Origin: Anolis sagrei
Taxonomy: Eukaryota > Chordata > Lepidosauria > Squamata > Anolidae
Assembly: GCF_037176765.1 (NCBI RefSeq)
Contig: NC_090021.1
Coordinates: forward strand, 56,322,953-56,386,952
DNA: 64,000 nucleotides
Direction: 5' to 3'
A program made the position numbers and the translations under genes. A model generated the notes under the pieces. The model ran no database searches and was not told the origin of the DNA. It saw only the letters and a list, made by a program, of their open reading frames with translations. Positions 1 through 11,202 of the stretch are shown in pieces. The first letter of the stretch is position 1; each line of letters begins with the position of its first letter.

Positions 1-1437
1 CTAGATGTGATATTTCACCCGGAGAATTGGGCTGAGGCAAAATGTCAGTTACTAACAAACACTTTAAAGGCTTAAGCAACATGCAATTATTTTGCTTCCT
101 GCATGTTAAGTGGCTGTGATTTTGGCCTTGATAGATTGAGATGACAGGTGATGCATTTTTAAAATCCACTGTCGGTTGTGTAGTCACTACTCATGTATTC
201 TCTCCATAGTTGTACTTTTTATCAAAGGGAATAGTGTTTTAATATTGCAGAATAACCTGTGACTAAACCAGCCAAATAAAGTCTGTCTGACATGTATAAT
301 TCTTAACAGGAGCTTGATAGAATTCATGGCTTTACAGCAACAGCTATCACTGGGATTCCCAGATCTCAATATCTGATCCCTAGTCTCCAGCTTTCATAGG
401 TTATGTCTCCACTGGGATCAGACAAGGCTGCTAATTCTCTTGTAGTCCCTCTTCAGGCAAGAAAAAGGGCTAGTGCTCTGTGCAAATCTACAGCTCAGTT
501 AGTAGAGCTGGCGCTTGCCACAGTTTCCAATATGATTTGTTGCTGCAACTTGCAAAGAGTATTTTGGGATGGGATTTATGAATTTCCTTGGCTAAGTGCC
601 TCCTTTCCTTCCAATCATTGTGACTCCAGGGCTTCCTGTCCAGTCCACACTGCTTTAACTAAAAGCTAGATGCTAGATTCCTCATCCTTTCTCCCTAAAT
701 ACATAAGAATGAAAAAAACCTTTTGTTTCACTTTATCTGTGAAGAGCCCCTCTAATTAACATTTCTGTCTTAATTTCTCTCTTTTCTCTCTTTCTGTCAT
801 TTATCTGTGTATAAGGAGACCTTCGTAACTGCTAAACCAAAATCCATGGATGTTGACATTCGATTACATACAATGTATAGCGAATTATTATATAAAATGA
901 CAAAATCAACACTTGCTTTCTGGAGTTCTATATGTGTATGTGTGTCTTCAATCCATGGATGCAAAATCTGAGGGTATGGTGTGCCGACTGAGAAGGTGTG
1001 AGCAAATGCCATTGGTACTTAATTCATAATGCTTAATAAGTAAACCTCACCATCTTTTGTTTCCTAGTATGTACTGTATGCAGCAAGTAGATAAGATAAT
1101 GCACATAGTAATATACATATGATAAGCAGAGTCCCATGATCCTGTAGGACACAGCCAGATGCAGACCAATGATATCACCCAGAAAGATCTGCTGTGGTAC
1201 TCACGTATGTGTCTGGCTATAGGGACACAACTTCTCACCAGTCACAGATTGGCCATGGAGAAGCTACAGCAGTTGAATAGAGATTTGAGCAATGGAGAAG
1301 GTGGAAGAGAACACCAGCCGACACATGAAAGGAGAATATGAACCAACAACAACAAAGATAGACAGAGGTAGAAGGTGGGCTTGAGCACACACATATTTCT
1401 TAACAGGCTTCTAGTATTGTGAGTTTCCTCCAAACTC
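1..1437. other. Non-coding, mostly unique sequence
   Basis: AT-rich sequence without a convincing exon. Short open frames lack codon bias and protein similarity. Positions about 842-985 hold a weak inverted pair around aatccatgga that may be the remains of a pogo-like MITE. Nothing else is recognisable. Confidence 0.5.
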
Positions 1438-1439
1438 AG

Positions 1440-1545
1440 TCATATTTATTTATTTGCTTTATTTTTATACTGCATTTTTCAGCCTAATTCGGCGACTCAA
1501 TGCGGTTTATTCACATGTTATCCTTATGAATGGGACTCTTCATGA
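1440..1545 (-). repeat. LINE (L2-type) 3' tail fragment
   Basis: Starts with an atttatttatttg run followed by a degenerate gcgactcaatgcggttt block. This is the reverse complement of the LINE 3' end seen better preserved at 51846 and 42880. Old and short. Confidence 0.45.
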
Positions 1546-3186
1546 TCACCAGGGAAAAGGTCTGCCTATCCAATTCTGCCTTTAAACTACTTTCTGCAGT
1601 CTATAAAATGCCTGCAGAAAGAACAGCAACACTTGCACAACAGCTCATGAGGAAGTTTTGTTTGTATAGAAGTTAGTACCAATTCATGAGCACTGAGGTG
1701 GCAGGTCCAGTGGTGTGTCCACTGTCCAATGTTTGGAGCAGTTCTACATCCTGATCATTGCATGGAGATGCTTTCACAAATATCAGCCTGAAGGAGGTTA
1801 CCTCTGTTCACCCAACAAGTACTGAACAAAGCTTTTGGCTTTGCAGTCAGTCTACAACTGCTTCACAAGTATGATAGTTACACCTTTAGCAGATCAAAAG
1901 AGACATATGGTAGCTTGCATGCAGTTTATGTTCTTAAGGCCCAGAGAGTAATCCTTGAGCTTCCAGTATAGCATTTTCAAAAATACCCCAGTCAGATAGG
2001 ATATCCGCTAATCTAAACTCTTAAAACAGAGGATCCTCAAGCTCTGGGGCCAAATTTAAACTTCCTGGGTCCCAGTCTTCTGCAGTTCCCAGATTGTCAC
2101 ACCCTCTTTTCAATGACACCATAATTTGATCATTACCTAGATTTTATATAGGCTTTCTCTATTTTAAAATATTTGAAATGTGACTCCTAATGCTGGTTGT
2201 AAGAGCTTTAAAATGGAAATACGCTGTTTTTAAAATTTAATTCTAGCATTTTTCTTTTGGCAATGCCATCACTAGAATGCAGCCCCTGAGAACTTTTCTG
2301 AAATTGAATTGGCTTTGGGGGAAAAGGAGAAGTTTCCCTTGATTTATGATTAGCCTGGCTGTCCTTAAAATGGCTCCGGCCCACTGAACCATAAACCTTT
2401 TCACAGCCAGCAATTCAGACATGAGGCTAACCATGCCAATTTACAATGAACTTTCTAACTGATAAGCCAATGTCATGAGCAAGTTGAAAATAGCTCGTTT
2501 CTCATGATTCTTTGCAGCCAGCAAACAGACTACTTGGGTGCCATCAGTAATTATGGAAGTAAAAATGTTAATTAAAACCTATTTTCAAAAATGCTTCACA
2601 GTTTTGGACATGGCAAAAAGTGTGTGTTACTCATGTGAATTATTACGTTGAATGTACTAAAAAAAACAGGCGGGGGGGGGGGGGTTGGTCTTAAAAATTA
2701 AAAGAAAAGTAAGCATGTTCTGCCTGAAAATAAAATACTTTGCATAATCTGAATCTACTATACGCATTAATGAGTAGACCTCATGTCAAGGACAGGTTTT
2801 GTGGCCAAATCTATAGGTTTTGATATGACCCATTGATGATCTTTCCATGGCGAAGGAAAGCCACCAATGCCATCTGGGAGGCCAGTCATCTCTGTCTGCC
2901 ACTGTCATTTCCCAACCCAGAAATTTTAAAAGGCCAGAAGTAGTACCAAGGCCGAGAGAGTAAAGGGGGTCAATGCTTCTTTTAGGTTCTCCTATGATGA
3001 ACTAAGCTCTTGTCTCTCTTACTCAGAGAAAGGGGTGGTTCCATTTTTGATAAGAATTAGAGTATAGAACTTGCATTGACCATGCTGTAATTACGTATAC
3101 ATATATACATACATATATACAAACATACATACATATAATGGCCTAGACTGGAGTTATTCCTAAAAGTGCTTCCATAATGTTAGGGT
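1546..3186. other. Non-coding unique sequence with a 13-base G run
   Basis: No gene is visible. A run of 13 G lies at 2672-2684. Positions 2385-2580 are repeat-free and contain AT-rich motifs such as cagtaattatgg and ttaattaaaacc. This could be a conserved non-coding element, but the sequence alone cannot show that. Confidence 0.4.
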
Positions 3187-3400
3187 CTGAATATCATAAA
3201 GGCACCAGATCCTGTCTAATCATGGAAGGTAAGCAGGGTCAGCCCTAGTACTTGGATGGGAGCCCACCAGATGCCGCAAGGATATATCTCACAGGAAAGG
3301 ACTGGAAAAATCACTTCTGAGAATTCCTTGCCTATGGAATTCATGGATTTGTCATATATCAACAGATAACTTGAAGGCACATAGATACACACACACTTTG
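3187..3400 (+). repeat. 5S-rRNA-derived SINE
   Basis: The first ~100 bases follow the internal promoter half of vertebrate 5S rRNA: agatcctgtctaatcatgga, then ggtaagcagggtca, then agtacttggatgggag. The body continues with a SINE segment (cttgcctatggaattcatgg ... cagataacttgaaggcaca) that also occurs at 15078, so this is a SINE3-type element rather than a plain 5S pseudogene. Diverged and probably old. Confidence 0.75.
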
Positions 3401-3424
3401 GAATTCTCCTGCTTCAGGATTGAT

Positions 3425-3620
3425 ATATAAAATCAGCCCTCCACATTGACTGGGGTTGGGATGCAAGACCCCCATGAAAGTGGGGACATGAACCTTAAAA
3501 AGCTTCTGCCCCCACCCCCTTTTTACATGAATGAGAACTTCTGGTGGAAGTTGACCCTAGAAACACATTGAAAACTTAGTGGTTTCTAGAGAGAACATCT
3601 TAAAATGAAAATGTGGTAGG
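3425..3620. mobile_element. Decayed pogo/Tigger-like MITE fragment
   Basis: Contains cagccctccacattgactgg and gacccccatgaaagtgggg. The motif recurs at 44487 (cagccccatccacattcatgg ... gactcccatgaaag). The repeated layout suggests a small DNA transposon; assignment to pogo is from memory. Confidence 0.4.
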
Positions 3621-4022
3621 CTGACTACATTACCTGAAAGCATAGCCCTGCAAAGCTTCAAAGTTTGCTGATTATTTTGCAGTTTTTGGAAGGAAGGCTC
3701 ACACTATCAGTTCTCCCGGATCTTTGGTGGCTTTCAATACCATTTGCCATGGTACTTTATTGGAAATGATATTTTGAATGGCTGTAGTATAGAGTATAGT
3801 GTCTTGCACAATTACTTGTAAAGTCATTATTGATTGATTGTCTGATTCTATTTATGATCTGCTTTTCTGCTGTGACAAACACCAAAGCAGCTTCTTAAAC
3901 AGATCACACTCCCTGCCCTCAGGCTTACAATCAAAGCAAAACATAAAACTCAAGAAAAAACAGTATGAGGAAAGGATGCTCAAGGATTGCATGATCTTCA
4001 ACATTTCACAGGTGAAAGCTGA

Positions 4023-4023
<1 letters not shown>

Positions 4024-4066
<43 letters not shown>

Positions 4067-4080
4067 TCATCATCATCATC
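4024..4080. repeat. (AAT)n and (ATC)n microsatellite
   Basis: About 14 AAT units run into four or five ATC units. The poly-Asn and poly-Leu reading frames across it are artefacts of the repeat. Confidence 0.95.
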
Positions 4081-4140
4081 CAAACAACATCAGAGGATGG
4101 GCCAAAGTAGCAAAATGGGTTGATGAAGAACACACCAGCT

Positions 4141-4216
4141 TTGTGCTTTCCCTGCATGGAGGGGGTTGGACTGAATGGCCCATTTGGTCTTTTCCAATTC
4201 AATTGTTCCATGATCT
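4141..4216 (+). repeat. CR1 LINE 3' end
   Basis: ccctgcatggagggggttgg, then a tggcccatttggtcttttcc block and a terminal attgttccatgat, matching the CR1 3' UTR pattern that is clearer at 57215-57289. Confidence 0.7.
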
Positions 4217-4373
4217 ATGCTTGCCCAGGTCCTGAACAAAAATCTTGTGCCCACAACCCCACCCTGCTTCAGCTAGAATGCCCAATGAAATGGCCTTGAA
4301 GTAGTTCCTGCCAAAATAACTTACTGGTAGGGATGGAGGAGAGAACAGGCAGAAAATCTCATGGAAATATAGA

Positions 4374-4520
4374 GTTGGAAGACACTCCATGGGTCAACAA
4401 ATGCAAAAGTCCAGATAAAATATCCTTGAGAGGTTAGCATCTAACCTTCGTTTAAAGACTCTGAAAGGAGAGACAATGGTCAAAGTCTTCTGCTTGCAGT
4501 AGCTGACACCAATAGAGTTG
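4374..4520 (-). repeat. Possible old CR1 3' fragment
   Basis: atatagagttggaagacact resembles the reverse complement of the CR1 terminus. The rest is too diverged to be sure. Confidence 0.35.
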
Positions 4521-5689
4521 CTTCAGTGAAACGTCCAGCCGGGGATAGGAAAAAGAAATGGAGGGGTAAAAGAAATGGAGAGGCATTGCACCAGGATGAT
4601 GATTCATCTTTACCTGGACCCAATGTTGTCAGTAGAACTGTTTTTGAAGCTCAATGAAATATTGGATTAAAGACAGCTAGGCTGCAAAATTCTGAGAAGA
4701 GTTTATTATAAAGTTTACAACGTGACTTTACAAAGAGTTAATCTTTATTTTCTGTGAATGCTAACTGAATGGTATTTTTCCTCTCTCAATGAATACCACA
4801 CACAACAAAAGGATGCTGAAAGATGGGCTTATGGGATTTCACTGACAAGTTTGAATTTTAAAAGCGATGTATAATTTGCGATGTTATTTATTCCACAAAA
4901 CACCAAGAACTGTTAGGAGGATTCTGCTGTGATTCAGCACAATGCCTGAAGTCTGTCTTTCGAACATCCAGTGAGATCCCATCAGACTAAATACCATAAT
5001 TACCACCTTTATTAGCACCAGCTTATCATTCTGATGAAGACTCGGAATGCACTGCCAATAATATTGGGAATTTCAAAAGGAGACTGTGATACTCAGCCAA
5101 TACATCAGATGTATGTTTCTATTCAACCCCTTATTGACTCAGCCAGTAAGAGTTTGCCTGCACTAGCTACTTTCTGAACACCTTTTGACCTAAGTCATGA
5201 TCCAGCACAGATCTTCCTAAAATGAATAAGAGTTTCCATGAACTCTATTCTACTGCGACAAAACTCCCATTCATTTCAATGGGACTTGTACATTAGAACT
5301 TCTTGCTAAATTATGCTTCAAGATTGCAAGTGCAGTTCTTTCTTAAATTCAATCTGTGTTTTGATGAATATCCAGGATGTTGCTGGTTGGTACCTAAATG
5401 GGTAAATCTAGCTATGTTTGTCTTCCAGTAGAACAGAAATAACTGGTGGAATGGATTTTCCCTCTTCCTTGTAGTCTATGTGTTATATACATTCCCTAAA
5501 AGAGCTCAGGGAGATTTGGACAGAAGAAGGGAGTACAAATTAAGGAAAGTAACTCTGTATTAGATAATGCTTCTTAGGTGAAGCTCCTAGGTAGAAGCCA
5601 GAAGTGGTTTAGCAAATACATTTGAAGCCTAGCAGAGTAACGTGGTTTTAATTCTATAATGTTTACTTCTAAAATATCATTTAAATACA
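4521..5689. other. Non-coding sequence 3' of PIGM
   Basis: No exon, RNA gene or clear repeat. Minus-strand AATAAA motifs (tttatt on the plus strand near 4701 and 4746) could serve as a distal poly(A) signal for PIGM, but no particular site is favoured. Confidence 0.35.
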
Positions 5690-5800
5690 TTTTACTGAGA
5701 GTATTTATATCTTCATTTTGCCCTGGTTTTAATATTTTGTAAACTGCCTTGAGTCCCAAGGTTGGGAAAGAAGCAGGATAAAAATGAATAAAAAACAAAT
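5690..5800 (+). repeat. LINE 3' tail (L2-like)
   Basis: ttgtaaactgccttgagtcc followed by a purine-rich block and an A/T-rich end (aataaaaaacaaataag), the typical reptile L2-type 3' end. Confidence 0.6.
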
Positions 5801-6070
5801 AAGAATACTCTTCACCCCTCACCAGTAATGAGGCTGATGGGAATTTAGTCCAGCAACATTCCACAGACATCTAGAAACATCTAGTCCATCACAGTAAAGA
5901 AAGATTCATAAAATGCAAATCGTAAATATGGTAACTTGGAACTTTCAAAATAAAGTTCACAGGTCTTCACAATAATGTGAAAACGGAGTAAATCATCTGG
6001 AAAATAGTCACCGTGACTCCTTCTTCTGTAAATAAATTATGGAGAATTGACCTTTGCAGCTATGCAAGTC

Positions 6071-7333
6071 TTACTGTTGTTTTATTTTTCTTGTTGTATG
6101 TAATGGCGAATAGTGAGAAATAATCTGAACAAGGATCATACAGTTGATAAAAAGGAAAACCAACCCTGCTAGCCATATGAGCAGGAAAGTGTTCTGCCCT
6201 TGAAACTCCAGAAAGTAAGCGGGTGCCAGCCACAGGCCTTGTCCACTGAGCCACAGCAGGAGCAGCAATGCAGCCCTCTGCCAGGACATCCTCAAGAGAG
6301 GCATTACAGGTGGAAGCAGGCAAAGGTACCACAGAAAATACTGGGAGGTGCACACTTTGTTAAAACTCACAAAAACCGCTGTGTGCAAGAAACAGCAGAA
6401 GATGAGATCTCTGTAACAGGTGAACGAAATCACCAGGAGCAGCAGGAGCTGAGGCAGGAAGGCAGCAAGGCCAAGGGCAAAACTCCACTCACTTTCTGCC
6501 GTCAAGTACAGCATGTAGAAATAGGGCGAGAAGTTGTGGCGGATATCTCTCCTGGTCAAATGGTATAGGTAGGTATGCTCCAAAAACTCCCAGCCATAAC
6601 TTGAATAAAAGGCAAGGCCCAGAGCAGCAAAAGTACAACCAGAAACTAACCCAAAAATCAAAACATCATAACTGAACAACTTAAGGAAAAGTCCCCGAAA
6701 ATCACCTTTTGAAGAGACACTGTCTGTTTTGCCGTGCTCTCTGTTATTTTGCAAATGCAGAACCAGTGGCAATGCATAAGTCACTGGGTAAATTTTCATG
6801 TGCACAGAGAGGCCATAAAGAACAGCTGCCTTTATGAAATATCTCTTTTCCATATAATACATGGTGCCAAGGACAAGGGCGGCAACAAGAGACTCGGCAT
6901 TTCCTCTGCTGGACACAGTCATTGGTAGGGGATTGAGGAGCCAGAATGCACAATACCCACACGTGCTCCTACTATCCAGCCCCCGGAGAAGGAGAATTTG
7001 ATATGTGAGATATGCAACGGCCATATCCCCGGCCACAAAAAGGATCTTTCCATATAAATCTGTAAGGTAAATATTGGGTGTTAAGATCCAGCCCAGTAGT
7101 GGAGTGTAACGGTAGGTGGCTCTCAAGTAAGGCGATTTTCCTTCTGTGATGTATCTGGCAGCATCAGTGAAGACCTGGTAGTCAATGTCTGTATACTTCA
7201 CCAACATGGTCCTGTCCTGAAAAATGCCATAAAAGACCAGTGCAAGCCTGAGCATGAAAGCAGCACTAAATAAGACATCCTTCTGGAGGAATCCAGCAAA
7301 AATGTGTTTTGTTTGTATCTGATGGGATGCCAT
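6071..7333 (-). CDS. PIGM: GPI mannosyltransferase 1 catalytic subunit (PIG-M)
   Basis: Encodes 420 residues, against 423 in the human protein as I recall it, with near-identical blocks throughout. PIG-M adds the first mannose, from dolichol-phosphate-mannose, to the GPI-anchor precursor on the lumenal side of the ER, working with PIG-X (family GT50). The catalytic DxD motif is present as D49-I50-D51 in [19 protein letters not shown]. Other conserved blocks are [98 protein letters not shown] and [12 protein letters not shown]. Many hydrophobic spans fit a polytopic ER protein. The start ATG has A at -3 and G at +4 and aligns with the family N-terminus. The coding region is one uninterrupted exon, as in mammals. 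No CpG-rich promoter lies immediately upstream; the nearest is at 13.7-14.1 kb. The frame looks intact and functional. Confidence 0.97.
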   Translation of the reverse strand: MASHQIQTKHIFAGFLQKDVLFSAAFMLRLALVFYGIFQDRTMLVKYTDIDYQVFTDAARYITEGKSPYLRATYRYTPLLGWILTPNIYLTDLYGKILFVAGDMAVAYLTYQILLLRGLDSRSTCGYCAFWLLNPLPMTVSSRGNAESLVAALVLGTMYYMEKRYFIKAAVLYGLSVHMKIYPVTYALPLVLHLQNNREHGKTDSVSSKGDFRGLFLKLFSYDVLIFGLVSGCTFAALGLAFYSSYGWEFLEHTYLYHLTRRDIRHNFSPYFYMLYLTAESEWSFALGLAAFLPQLLLLLVISFTCYRDLIFCCFLHTAVFVSFNKVCTSQYFLWYLCLLPPVMPLLRMSWQRAALLLLLWLSGQGLWLAPAYFLEFQGQNTFLLIWLAGLVFLFINCMILVQIISHYSPLHTTRKIKQQ

Positions 7334-7545
7334 ATTTGCTTCTCTGAGAGGGATTATTGTGAGAAACAGGGTTCTGTCTTGGTCCAGACTCGAGTCCTTT
7401 GGTTGTGCTGCTCTCTGAATAAGAAGCTGCTCTCTCCTTTCATGTTTTTAGTGTTTTAAGATGTATACAGAATCCAAAGAGGAAGCATTTCTATGGAAAA
7501 ATAAAATAACAGTTAACGTTCATTAGTATTTTTAAAAGAAGATGG
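7334..7545 (-). other. PIGM 5' flank / probable 5' UTR
   Basis: Sequence just upstream of the PIGM ATG. It is not GC-rich and has no TATA box or CpG cluster. Transcript start cannot be set from sequence; it may be the 3' part of a leader spliced from an upstream exon. Confidence 0.4.
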
Positions 7546-7564
7546 AGACTGGAGGAACCTATCA

Positions 7565-7878
7565 TCTATATAAATAAAAATGTAATGTTCATTTGTGTGA
7601 TTAACATAACTCAAAAACCACTGGACGAATTGACACCAAATTTGGACACAATACACGTATCAGGCCAACGAGTGACCATCACTCATAAAGAACACAGTGG
7701 AAGTGACTTTAAAAGCCACCCCCCTCCCAAAAAAAAATCCATTACAATGCATGCACAAACCCACATATATATACACACAAACACATATATACACATATAC
7801 AGAAATACACACACACACACACACACAAAACACATATGCACAGACTGGGCCAGAGCAACGCGTGGCAGGGGATGGCAG
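7565..7878 (+). mobile_element. Non-autonomous Helitron, first of a tandem pair
   Basis: Begins TCTATATAAATAAAAATG after a host A. Internal text (aaaccactggacgaattgac ... accatcactcataaa) is shared with copies at 7879 and 14684. It ends at the Helitron 3' hairpin gccagagcaacgcgtggc, but the usual CTAGT end is lost where the second copy begins. An internal CA/TA-rich microsatellite is expanded. Confidence 0.8.
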
Positions 7879-8178
7879 GTATATAAATAAAAATGTAATG
7901 TTCGCTCGTGGGATTAACATAACTCAAAAATCACTGGGTGAATTTACATCAAATTTGGACCCAAGACACCTATCAGGCCAACAAGTTATCATCACTCATA
8001 AAAACACTGAAAAACACAGCAGAAGAGACTTAAAAAGCAAAGCAAAGCAAAGCAAAGCAAAACAAAACAAAAAACATTACAATGTATGCACAAATCTACA
8101 CATATACACAAATATATACACACACCAAACACATATACACAGACTGGGCCACAGCAATGCGTGGCAGGGGACAGCTAG
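7879..8178 (+). mobile_element. Non-autonomous Helitron, second of a tandem pair
   Basis: Starts tatataaataaaaatgtaatg directly after the first copy. It ends with the hairpin gccacagcaatgcgtggc about 11 bases before the terminal CTAG (8175-8178), followed by a host T. A short (aaagc)n stretch lies inside. No transposase is encoded. Confidence 0.85.
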
Positions 8179-8684
8179 TTTGATTAATAAAAGACTGGAG
8201 GAACCTATCATTTATTAATAACCTGTATTGTTTCCTTAGTACTTTGGGAAACTTTGGCCAAACTTCAGTTGCCAATCCCAACTAAAACAGATTCCCTCAG
8301 CCGACAAGAAATATATTGCCTGTCCAGCAATTTACTGATCTTAATCTATTCAGCACTAGCCACTGAATTTAGAACAATGGTGGAAAACATCAACATTGCC
8401 ATAGACTTGTGCGCCAGCTGCAACCATAACTTGAGAAGACAGACTTGGCCATGGTAGTTCATGCCTTAGTTACATCCCACCTAGACTACTGTAATGGGCT
8501 CTACTTGGGACTACCCTTGAAGAGTGCCTGGAAACTGCAACTAGTCCAAAGAGTGGCACCCAGGCTGCTCAGAGAGGCTGGACCCAGGGAGTGCACAACT
8601 CCTCTACTACAGCACCTTCACTTGCTGTCAATTTGTTTCTGAGCCCAATTCAAGGTCCTGGTTTTGACCATTAAAGTCCTAAAC

Positions 8685-8920
8685 CTGGTATCCTCAAACT
8701 GCGGCCCTCCAGCTGTTTGGGCCTTCAACTCCCAGAATTCCTGACAATTTTTATTTATTTATTTCGGTTGCTTCTACCCCGCCCTTCTCACCCTGGGGGG
8801 GACTCAGGGCAGCTTACAAAAGCAAGGCACAATTCGATGCCTGCACACTGAACAAGCACATTAGGGCTTCTGGGAGTTGGAGGCCCAAACAGCTGGAGGG
8901 TTGCAGTTTGAGGATGCCTG
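8685..8920. mobile_element. hAT MITE (CATCCTCAAACTGCGG family) inside L2
   Basis: Inverted ends ctggtatcctcaaactgcgg and gcagtttgaggatgcctg flank a palindromic body (ctccagctgtttgggcc ... ggcccaaacagctggag). It is flanked by 8-bp duplications tcctaaac/ccctaaac (7 of 8 match; 8677-8684 and 8921-8928). About 8746-8850 it carries a minus-strand LINE 3' tail (gcccttctcaccctgggggg). Confidence 0.8.
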
Positions 8921-9095
8921 CCCTAAACGGTTCCAGTCCAACTAAGTTATCCGACCACATCTCCTCATACCAACCTTGCTGATCCCTAATATCATCAGGG
9001 AAATCCCTACTCTCGCTTCCGCCACTGTTCCAAATGCAGTTGGTGGTGATAAGAGAGAGGACCTTCTTGGTGGCTGTCTCGAGCCTTTGGAATAT

Positions 9096-9137
9096 TATTA
9101 TTATTATTATTATTATTAATAATAATAATAATAATTA
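9096..9137. repeat. Palindromic (ATT)n(AAT)n microsatellite
   Basis: A run of ATT units turns directly into a run of AAT units, giving a self-complementary hairpin-prone block. Confidence 0.9.
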
Positions 9138-9349
9138 AGAATACCCTCCCCAAGGAAATTAAAACATCACCCTCTCTTTTTCCTTCAAAAAGCAGCTGAA
9201 AAATTTTCTGTTTAGGCAAGCCTTCAGTGAAGAAACATAGATTGAAGTGTCAGGAAGGCTAATGTTAATCAACTGGAGTGAAGTGCAATGTGATCTGACT
9301 ATCTTAGGGACCGCCTCATTCCTTTTCCCCATCAGTGGTCACCTCGATC

Positions 9350-9718
9350 CACCCAGGAAAATCTCCTATACATACCGGGTCCTAGGGAGGCACATTTGGA
9401 AGCTACAAGGCATAGAGCTTTTTTGACCTATGCTCCAATTCTGTGGAACTCATTGCCTCCATATATTAGAGCAATGTCGGAGTTGCGACCTTTTGTAAAG
9501 GCGCTCAAGACTTGGCTGTTTGGTTGTGCATTTAAGTAATCAGATCAAATTTTGCCATAGTCACTGCTGAATGTTTTTATGTTGAATGTTTTTATGTTGA
9601 ATGTTTTTATATTGAATGTTTTATATTGTGTATAAGCTATTTTAAGTTGTAAGTCGCTCGGAGCACTTTGGTGGAGAGCGACTAATTAAGAAATAAAGTG
9701 ATGATGATGATGATGATG
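9350..9718 (+). mobile_element. L2-like LINE 3' end with (GAT)n tail
   Basis: Encodes a degraded C-terminal block readable as HRAFLTYAPILWNSLPPYIR then LRPFVKALKTWLFGCAF. Then comes a 3' UTR (tttaagttgtaagtcgctcg) and a (gat)n simple-sequence end at 9698-9718. Confidence 0.75.
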
Positions 9719-9724
9719 AAGAGT

Positions 9725-10115
9725 CAGTTTTTAAAATGCATATTTATGTTTATTGATTGTTTTATATGTTTATATATGTGTTTTATATATATTTTTACAT
9801 ATGTGCTTTTATATGTGTTTCGGGAGCTCCCGGTGGCGCGGTGGGTTAAATCGCTCAGCTACTGAATTTGTTGACCAAAAAGTTGGCGGGGAACAGAGTG
9901 AGCTCCTGCTGTTAGGCCCAGCTTCTGCTAACCTAGCAGTTTGAAAACATGCAAATGTGAGTAGAGCAATAGGTACCACTTCTGCGGGAAGATAATGGTG
10001 CTCCATGCAGTCATGCCTTTACTTTTATATGTGTTTTAATTACTGTTGTTTTGTACCATGTTTAATATGTTGGAAGCTGCTTTGTGTCCCTTCGAGGGAG
10101 AAAGGTAAAGGTAAA
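9725..10115 (+). repeat. LINE 3' tail interrupted by a SINE
   Basis: AT-rich tail with a terminal block tgttggaagctgctttgtgtcccttcgaggg, split by the SINE at 9821-10021. Confidence 0.5.
9821..10021 (+). mobile_element. Sauria-type SINE with 15-bp target duplication
   Basis: tRNA-like head ggagctcccggtggcgcggt, then the body with cccagcttctgctaacctag and aatgtgagtagagcaatagg. Perfect direct repeats cttttatatgtgttt lie at 9806-9820 and 10022-10036. It stops at ccatgcagtcatgcc and lacks the distal half seen at 22816-23150. Confidence 0.9.
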
Positions 10116-10198
10116 GGCTTCCTTTTAGTTTGTTTTTTGTTGAGCAATAATAAGAATCTGGCCATAATGATAAGAGTCATATAAATAAATAATGTGCC

Positions 10199-10233
<35 letters not shown>

Positions 10234-10234
<1 letters not shown>

Positions 10235-11128
10235 GGTAAAGATAAAGGTTCCCCCCTGATATTATGTCCAGTTGTGTCTGACTCTGAGGGTTGGTGGTCA
10301 TCTCCATTTGTAAGCCAAAGAGCCAGTGTTGTCCATAGACACCTCCAAAGTCATTTGGCTGGCATGACTGCATGGAATGCCGTTATTATTATTAGTAGTA
10401 CTATTGTTAAATAATAAAATTAGTAAATAATAAAAACAGTATGTGTATGTATGTGTGTGTATATGTGTCTGTGTGTGTGTGGTTAAAGGTTTTTTTCCTG
10501 ACATTAAGTCTAGTTGTATCCAGGAGTTGGTGCTCATCTCCATGTCTAAACCGAAGAGCTGGCATTGTCCACAAACACCTCCAAGGTCATGTGGACAGTA
10601 TGACTGTGTGGAACGCCGTTATTACTGTTTATTAGTACCATTTATTAGTACGATTAATAAATAATAGAATGAGTAAATAATAAAATGGTATGTGCGTGTG
10701 TGTGTATTAAAAGGTAAAGGTTTTCCCCTGACATTAAGCCTACTTGTGTCCGACTCTGGGGAGTGGGGCTCATCTCCATTTCTAAGCCAAAGAGCCGGCA
10801 TTGTCCATAGACACCTCCAAGGTCATGTGGCCGGCATGACTTCATGGAGCGCTGTTATTATTATCAGTACTATTATTAAATAATAAAATGAGTAAAAAAT
10901 AAAAATAGTATGTCTGTGTGTATGGTAAAGATTTTCCCCTAACACTAAGTCTAGTTGTGTCCGACTCTGGGGGTTGGTGCTCATCTCCATTTCTAAGCCA
11001 AAGAACCAGCGTTGTCCATAGACACCTCCAAGGTCATGTTGCCGGCATGACTTCATGGAGGGCTGTTATTATTATTAGTACTATTATTAAATAATAAAAT
11101 GAGTAAAAAAAATAAAAATAGTATCTCT
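10234..11128 (-). repeat. Four-unit tandem array built on SINE 3' halves
   Basis: The distal half of the Sauria SINE (minus strand; ggtaaagg ... cccctgacattaagtctag ... ccaaggtcatgtggccggca) occurs four times, at about 10234-10376, 10485-10615, 10710-10855 and 10924-11060. Each is followed by the same non-SINE spacer (ttattagtactattattaaataataaaatgag type) and a GT-rich stretch. Unit spacing is about 250, 219 and 210 bases. Because the spacer is shared, this is tandem duplication, not four insertions. Confidence 0.85.
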
Positions 11129-11145
11129 CTCTCTCTCTGTGTGTG

Positions 11146-11180
<35 letters not shown>
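11127..11180. repeat. (CT)n(GT)n(AT)n microsatellite
   Basis: Simple-sequence block at the border between the SINE-derived array and the 128-bp array. Confidence 0.9.
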
Positions 11181-11185
<5 letters not shown>

Positions 11186-11202
11186 AGGGGCATCCAACGA
11201 GG

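Larger units (their letters stand above)
8250..9240 (+). mobile_element. L2-clade LINE fragment (RT C-terminal part)
   Basis: Translates to the conserved post-RT region SHLDYCNGLYLGLPLKSAWK-LQLVQRVAPRLL-TTPLLQHLH (8461-8640). The reading frame is broken further on and the fragment is interrupted by a hAT MITE at 8685-8920. It resumes as a degraded C-terminal tail (caagccttcagtgaagaaac). Inactive. Confidence 0.75.

Noticed and set aside
3187-3300. 5S rRNA gene
   Set aside because: Only the internal-promoter half is 5S-like, it is diverged, and it continues into a SINE body.
3852-4211. 119-codon minus-strand frame with poly-Leu
   Set aside because: Created by the (AAT)n microsatellite plus a CR1 end.
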